A program made the position numbers and the translations under genes. Under the pieces are notes generated by a model, which ran no database searches, was not told the origin of the DNA, and saw nothing but the letters and a program-made list of their open reading frames with translations. Below are positions 5,332 through 6,345 of a stretch of 6,345 bases of DNA, piece after piece. The number at the start of each line of letters is the position of its first letter. The first letter of the stretch is position 1. The DNA is from Nitrospirota bacterium (GTDB taxonomy: Bacteria > Nitrospirota > Thermodesulfovibrionia > UBA6902 > DSMQ01), in NCBI GenBank assembly GCA_016207865.1, contig JACQZD010000047.1:1-6345 (forward strand), given 5' to 3'.

Positions 5332-6345
5332 GGAAAAACATAAATTCAATACGATAGAAGAGGCTGTAAGGGACATCAAAAAGGGCAAAATGGTGGTCCT
5401 TGTTGACGATGAAGACAGGGAGAATGAGGGCGACCTCACGATGGCCGCTGACAAAATAACCCCGCAGGCAATAAATTTCATGGCAAAATACGGCAGGGGG
5501 CTTATCTGCCTTTCGTTGACGCCTGAAAGGGTTAATGAACTTAGGCTCCCGATGATGTCGGAGAATAATACCTCACATTTCGGCACTGCATTTACGGTCT
5601 CAATTGAGGCAAAGAAGGGTGTGACGACAGGCATTTCAGCCGCTGACAGGGCCAAGACTATTCTTACGGCCATAAATCCAAAGACTAAACCTGATGACAT
5701 AGCAAGACCCGGACACATTTTTCCTTTAAGGGCTCAGCCCGGCGGAGTGCTTAAGCGTGCGGGACAGACAGAGGGCTCGGTGGACCTTGCGCGGCTTGCA
5801 GGGCTTTATCCGGCAGGCGTCATATGCGAAATAATGAACGATGACGGCACCATGGCAAGGGTGCCCCAGCTTATGAAATTTACGCAGCAGCACAACCTGA
5901 AGATTGTCACCATTAAAGACCTTATCAAATACAGGATGCAGAGTGAATCCCTTGTGACAAGGCTTGCAACAACTAAGATACCTACAAAGTACGGCGGTGA
6001 TTTAACTGCCATTGCCTTCGGCAATCTCCTTGACAGTTCCGTGCATCTGGCATTTATCAAAGGGGAGATAAAGTCTGAGGATGAGGTGCTTGTCAGGGTT
6101 CATTCGGAATGCCTTACCGGCGATGTGTTCGGCTCAAGGAGGTGCGACTGCGGAGAACAGCTTCACAGGGCGCTGGAAAAAATTAAAAAAACAGGCAAGG
6201 GCGTGCTTCTTTACATGAGGCAGGAAGGCCGGGGCATCGGCATTGCAAATAAACTGAAGGCATACGAACTTCAGGACGGCGGTTTTGATACGGTTGAGGC
6301 AAATGTTAAACTTGGATTTAAGCCTGATTTGAGGGATTACGGAAT
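5330..6345 (+). CDS. ribBA: Bifunctional DHBP synthase / GTP cyclohydrolase II (3' end outside window)
   Basis: Supplies both precursors of riboflavin: the RibB part converts ribulose 5-phosphate to 3,4-dihydroxy-2-butanone 4-phosphate plus formate, and the RibA part opens GTP to the diaminopyrimidine precursor. The frame stays open to the right edge (338 codons). RibB (about 1-200) shows the acidic metal/substrate loop DDEDRENEGDL (26-36), HFGTAFTVSIEAKKGVTTGISAADR (83-107, in part), and RPGHIFPLRAQPGGVLKRAGQTE (126-148, in part). RibA (about 205 on) has the zinc site HSECLTGDVFGSRRCDC with Cys261, Cys272 and Cys274, then RQEGRGIG (297-304) and ANVKLGFKPDLRDYG at the edge. All key residues are intact. 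ATG 5330 is chosen because AAGGA (5320-5324) lies 5 nt upstream; in-frame ATG 5324 overlaps that site. A stop in frame at 5318 rules out an earlier start. It is 50 bp after ribE, probably in the same operon. Confidence 0.96.
   Translation, partial: MEKHKFNTIEEAVRDIKKGKMVVLVDDEDRENEGDLTMAADKITPQAINFMAKYGRGLICLSLTPERVNELRLPMMSENNTSHFGTAFTVSIEAKKGVTTGISAADRAKTILTAINPKTKPDDIARPGHIFPLRAQPGGVLKRAGQTEGSVDLARLAGLYPAGVICEIMNDDGTMARVPQLMKFTQQHNLKIVTIKDLIKYRMQSESLVTRLATTKIPTKYGGDLTAIAFGNLLDSSVHLAFIKGEIKSEDEVLVRVHSECLTGDVFGSRRCDCGEQLHRALEKIKKTGKGVLLYMRQEGRGIGIANKLKAYELQDGGFDTVEANVKLGFKPDLRDYG

Overview
The window is ordinary bacterial chromosome with every gene on the + strand. It holds the 3' end of a prolyl-tRNA synthetase gene (proS), a ROK-family glucokinase gene, lepA (elongation factor 4), a shortened signal peptidase I gene (lepB), a small membrane-anchored protein of unknown function, riboflavin synthase (ribE), and the 5' part of the bifunctional riboflavin gene ribBA. 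Base composition is moderate, codons such as AGG and ATA are common, and TTG seems to be used as a start. The lepA-lepB neighbourhood and the RibBA fusion occur in many bacteria. The protein style and the repeat-filled spacers remind me of Nitrospirota or deltaproteobacterial lineages, but that is only an impression; no marker in the window fixes the phylum.

Layout. Positions 1-668 are the proS C-terminal half, which appears to lack the large INS editing insertion of bacterial ProRS. Positions 669-829 are a spacer with a candidate promoter and a perfect 13-bp inverted repeat. Glucokinase (830-1762) is followed by a spacer (1763-1896) that is mostly a cruciform-type palindromic repeat ending 22 nt before lepA (1897-3687). 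Another palindromic AT-rich repeat fills 3696-3777 before lepB (3816-4256). The lepB product has the catalytic Ser and Lys but ends before the conserved GDNRDNS-type C-terminal box. The 113-codon gene (4270-4611) overlaps the ribE start by one base. ribE (4611-5279) carries an in-frame 36-bp repeat-like insertion. A tract of 7-nt tandem repeats (5290-5331) forms the translation-initiation region of ribBA, which runs off the right edge.

Function. LepA works on the ribosome and LepB at the membrane, and they are commonly neighbours. ribE and ribBA supply flavin: RibBA makes both precursors (from GTP and from ribulose 5-phosphate) and RibE makes the final riboflavin. From lepB to ribBA the genes are close or overlapping and look like one transcription unit. 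No FMN riboswitch is visible.

I see no new defence, mobile or biosynthetic system. What stands out is the density of distinct short repeats: four of the main gaps and one coding region carry a different one, and one has apparently become part of an essential enzyme. The truncated lepB and the INS-less ProRS are the other unusual points.
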